Source of the DNA: an uncultured Eubacteriales bacterium
GTDB taxonomy: Bacteria > Bacillota > Clostridia > Christensenellales > UBA1242
Direction of reading: 5' to 3'
Length of the DNA stretch: 5,867 nucleotides
Assembly (NCBI GenBank): GCA_949067325.1
Contig: CARTDZ010000039.1
Coordinates: 1 to 5,867 of the forward strand
Shown: positions 4,084-5,867 of the stretch, piece by piece
Position numbering within the stretch: the first letter of the stretch is position 1
How the letters are laid out: each line of letters opens with the position of its first letter
Notes under the pieces: model-generated
What the model was told of the DNA's origin: nothing
Database searches by the model: none
The model's input: the letters and a program-made list of their open reading frames with translations, nothing else
Position numbers and translations under genes: made by a program

Positions 4084-5562
4084 ATGTCAAAATATTTAGT
4101 AAAAATTTTAGCAGTTTGTGCTTTTGTGGTATTGCTTCCGCTTGCTATTGTTGCAAGTGCATTGAGCGTTACTGAGTCTGCTGCTTGCACACTTGAAGTA
4201 TTTATTTGTGGCAATACAAATGCAAATGCTTCAGCAAAAGTATTGATGGACGGCGAAGAAATCAGCTCAAAAACAGTTGTTAAAAATTCCACAGTAAATC
4301 TTACTTTTGAAAGCGAAGGTTATTATTTTCTTGGTTGGTATAATGGCATTGGTGACAGCTATGATACAAAGGGCAAGCCTCTGTCTACAAATGTAAATTT
4401 TGATTATTCTTTGGTTGATGGCAAAGCAAGAATTGCAGCTGTATGTTTGACAAAAACTTACAAAATCAATTTCAGTGGATATTCAAACTTTAACGGCACC
4501 TTTGAATATGGTGACAAACTTCCTGCACCTGCAATTGATGCAGGCTCAGAAAAGCAATTTGCTGGCTGGGCATTGGTAGGCGAAGTTGGATTATTCAACA
4601 ATGCAACATTTGCAGCGTCAAGCGAACTTGCTTTTAATCCTGTTGAAATCACAGTAACTCCAGTTTTCACTGATGAAAAGATTGTGACTTACTACAACAA
4701 AGATGGCGAGGCAGTGCTTTCAGAACACTATAACGCAGAGCAATTTGAAGATTTCAAACTTAAAACCACTGCAGAACTTAAAGCTTACTTGACAAGAGGT
4801 TACAGCGTGGCTAGATTTGTAAGCAATGATGAGCAAACGCTTGTTATTGATGAAGCGTACATTTCAAACCTTATCAACGCTCCTTTCTCAAAAGCGCCTC
4901 TCAATCTCAGAATTGTAGAAGAAGAAACAGTTTACAATCTTGATGTAAAATTCCATGCAACATCTAGCGAGACAAGAAACCTTGGTTATTCACTTTCAAA
5001 CGGCGTAACAGGCATTGACAATTTCAAAAGAACAAACTATAAGTTTGTAGGTGTAAGACTTAACGGCATTTTGTTTGAAAAGACTGAAGCAGATTTTGTA
5101 AATGCTGATGGTCAAACAATAGGCGACGCCTTGATCGAAGGTATTGATGCATCAAATGCAGTTGCTGTTTGGCAAAGTATGTACGACGATACAACAATTC
5201 AAGTAACAGGCGATGCTGGAGATGATTATGAACGCTTGGCTGTAGTAGGTGTGAAAGACGGCGCAAAAGAAAACATTTTTAAACTTCCAAAGACAGTTAT
5301 CTTTAGTGACGAAGAGGGCGGCATCAAACTTGAAGACAATGTGGTAAAAACCATGCTCGATTATGACTCTTTTGAAGACGCGTCAGGAAATGTTCTTGTT
5401 TTGAAAGGCCTCACTATCAGAAGACAAAACAGCACAGGCTCACAATTGATTGGCGGTGATGTAAATGCTTTGACTTTCTCGAATATCATGGCGTTTATTG
5501 ACAATATGTCTGGAACTGGACCTGTAGAACTTGTATTCAGTTTCGGCTCAGTTGAATTATAA
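4084..5562 (+). CDS. exported protein with InlB/Listeria-Bacteroides-type repeats
   Basis: This 492-residue protein starts with an export signal: K3-K7 positive region, a hydrophobic core LAVCAFVVLLPLAIVASA (residues 9-26) and a likely signal peptidase site after A26. The mature part is beta-rich. Two modules contain the aromatic G-W signature of InlB B-repeat-like domains: GYYFLGWYNG (79-88) and KQFAGWALVG (157-166). A looser third is NYKFVGVRLNG around residue 320. In known proteins such repeats serve surface adhesion or protein contacts. No LPxTG motif, C-terminal membrane anchor, good lipobox or enzymatic motif is visible, so it is either released or held by the uncleaved N-terminal segment. 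It is a single-gene unit with its own promoter and terminator. Its codon use looks richer in GC-ending and GCA/GAA codons than the two upstream genes. The specific role is unknown. Confidence 0.85.
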   Translation: MSKYLVKILAVCAFVVLLPLAIVASALSVTESAACTLEVFICGNTNANASAKVLMDGEEISSKTVVKNSTVNLTFESEGYYFLGWYNGIGDSYDTKGKPLSTNVNFDYSLVDGKARIAAVCLTKTYKINFSGYSNFNGTFEYGDKLPAPAIDAGSEKQFAGWALVGEVGLFNNATFAASSELAFNPVEITVTPVFTDEKIVTYYNKDGEAVLSEHYNAEQFEDFKLKTTAELKAYLTRGYSVARFVSNDEQTLVIDEAYISNLINAPFSKAPLNLRIVEEETVYNLDVKFHATSSETRNLGYSLSNGVTGIDNFKRTNYKFVGVRLNGILFEKTEADFVNADGQTIGDALIEGIDASNAVAVWQSMYDDTTIQVTGDAGDDYERLAVVGVKDGAKENIFKLPKTVIFSDEEGGIKLEDNVVKTMLDYDSFEDASGNVLVLKGLTIRRQNSTGSQLIGGDVNALTFSNIMAFIDNMSGTGPVELVFSFGSVEL

Positions 5563-5590
5563 AAAAGACCAAATATATTGGTCTTTTTTT
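5561..5590 (+). terminator. terminator of the InlB-like gene
   Basis: AAAAAAGACCAA (5561-5572) pairs with TTGGTCTTTTTT (5578-5589) over the five-base loop ATATA, with T continuing to 5590. The stem begins inside the TAA stop codon. Because A-run and T-run are symmetric, it could also stop leftward transcription. Confidence 0.9.
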
Positions 5591-5690
5591 ATGGCTTATA
5601 TAAATTTGTTTTAAAAGTCAATCTGCAAACAAAAGGGCTTTAAATGGTAGTATTTAACAAACAAAATACTCTTTGGTATCTTATGCAGGA
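5591..5690. other. gene-free stretch before the hairpin array
   Basis: No open frame or RNA gene is visible here. There is a perfect 7-bp inverted repeat, AGTATTT (5649-5655) and AAATACT (5664-5670). The segment 5677-5690 (GTATCTTATGCAGG) resembles the unit downstream with its middle deleted (GTATCT joined to TTATGCAG), so it may be the remnant of an older repeat copy. GTATCTT (5677-5683) could also pair with AAGATAT (5690-5696), in competition with the first hairpin. Confidence 0.45.
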
Positions 5691-5726
5691 AGATATAAGA
5701 ACCTGCTATCGCAGAACCTTGTATCT
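5691..5726 (+). repeat. AAC/AAC internal-loop hairpin, copy 1
   Basis: Outer arms AGATATAAG (5691-5699) and CTTGTATCT (5718-5726) pair over nine positions with one U-G wobble. AAC stands on both sides (5700-5702, 5715-5717) as a symmetric 3x3 internal loop. The inner stem is CTGC/GCAG (5703-5706, 5711-5714) with tetraloop TATC. At 36 bases it is the short form, with an inner stem 2 bp shorter than in the other copies. Confidence 0.85.
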
Positions 5727-5728
5727 AA

Positions 5729-5768
5729 AGATATAAGAACCTTTGCTGACGCAAAGAACCTTGTATCT
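5729..5768 (+). repeat. AAC/AAC internal-loop hairpin, copy 2
   Basis: This copy has the same outer arms and AAC/AAC internal loop as copy 1, but the inner stem is CTTTGC/GCAAAG (5741-5746, 5751-5756) with tetraloop TGAC, giving 40 bases. It begins two bases after copy 1 ends. Because the whole element is nearly self-complementary, the minus strand can fold too, with GTT/GTT in the internal loop. Confidence 0.85.
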
Positions 5769-5775
5769 TCCACCT

Positions 5776-5801
5776 CTGCCTGCTTATGCAGTCAGTTTTT
5801 T
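5776..5801 (+). terminator. terminator-like hairpin inside the repeat unit
   Basis: CTGCCTGC (5776-5783) pairs with GCAGTCAG (5788-5795) across TTAT, with a single C/T mismatch, and is followed by T6 (5796-5801). It lies eight bases after copy 2 and has the form of an intrinsic terminator on the + strand. If transcription enters from the left, the RNA would end here, containing hairpins 1 and 2. Confidence 0.65.
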
Positions 5802-5812
5802 GTTTTGGTGTC

Positions 5813-5852
5813 AGATATAAGAACCTTTGCTGACGCAAAGAACCTTGTATCT
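5813..5852 (+). repeat. AAC/AAC internal-loop hairpin, copy 3
   Basis: Its 40 bases are identical to copy 2. The 15 bases that follow (5853-5867) are also identical to those after copy 2 (5769-5783), where the window ends. The array is therefore tandem with an 84-base period and very probably continues. Confidence 0.88.
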
Positions 5853-5867
5853 TCCACCTCTGCCTGC

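Noticed and set aside
4095..4190. Lipoprotein signal with Cys35
   Set aside because: The residues before the Cys are S-A-A, which is a poor lipobox, and the hydrophobic core ends about nine residues earlier, so a standard signal peptide fits better.
3921..4292. Minus-strand open frame across the InlB-like gene promoter
   Set aside because: It covers the strong promoter and signal-peptide codons of the + strand gene and lacks a start signal.
5691..5852. Integron attC sites or a CRISPR array
   Set aside because: The hairpins lack the GTTRRRY / RYYYAAC core boxes of attC, and no cassette gene lies between them. Spacers between copies are 2 and 44 bases and contain a terminator-like hairpin, so they are not uniform unique CRISPR spacers.

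Overview
The window looks like a low-GC Gram-positive chromosome, most plausibly an uncultured gut- or rumen-type clostridial lineage. The evidence is AT-rich intergenic DNA, strong AAGGAG/GGAGG ribosome binding sites, sigma-A-like TTGAAA/TATAAT promoters, U-tailed hairpin terminators and a secreted protein with InlB/Listeria-Bacteroides-type repeats. The taxonomic call is inference; only the 23S and 5S rRNA sequences could fix it.

Layout. Positions 1-507 are the end of an rRNA operon on the + strand: the 3' end of 23S, a spacer with a candidate internal promoter, 5S, and a clear terminator. Positions 508-818 hold no gene. They contain degenerate pieces of the 5S 3' end (one inverted, two direct), a second terminator whose loop matches the first, and further hairpins ending in a probable bidirectional terminator at 771-801. 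Positions 819-2266 carry a two-gene minus-strand operon: a beta-lactamase-fold serine hydrolase (2266 to 1356), then, one base further on, a P-loop nucleotide kinase-like protein (1354 to 819). Both genes are broken as read. Each is shifted out of frame at a run of exactly eight G on its coding strand, and the hydrolase has a further shift near 1933. Restoring the frames gives sensible proteins that retain SxxK, YxN and Walker A motifs.

Divergent from this operon are three apparently intact + strand genes. The first is a 130-aa acidic helical protein with a near-consensus promoter. The second is a 307-aa cytoplasmic protein I do not recognise. The third is a 492-aa exported protein with InlB-like repeats, its own extended -10 promoter and its own terminator. 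They seem to be separately transcribed, and nothing shows that they work together.

The right end (5591-5867) holds no gene, but from 5691 it contains three copies of a distinctive 36-40 nt hairpin: a 9-bp outer stem, a symmetric AAC/AAC internal loop, an inner stem of 4 or 6 bp and a tetraloop. Copies 2 and 3 belong to an 84-nt tandem unit that includes a terminator-like hairpin with a T6 tail, and the window ends inside the next repetition. The array resembles no RNA or repeat family I can name and is the best candidate here for something undescribed. The two G8 tracts in adjacent genes are the second: either phase-variable switches or homopolymer sequencing errors.
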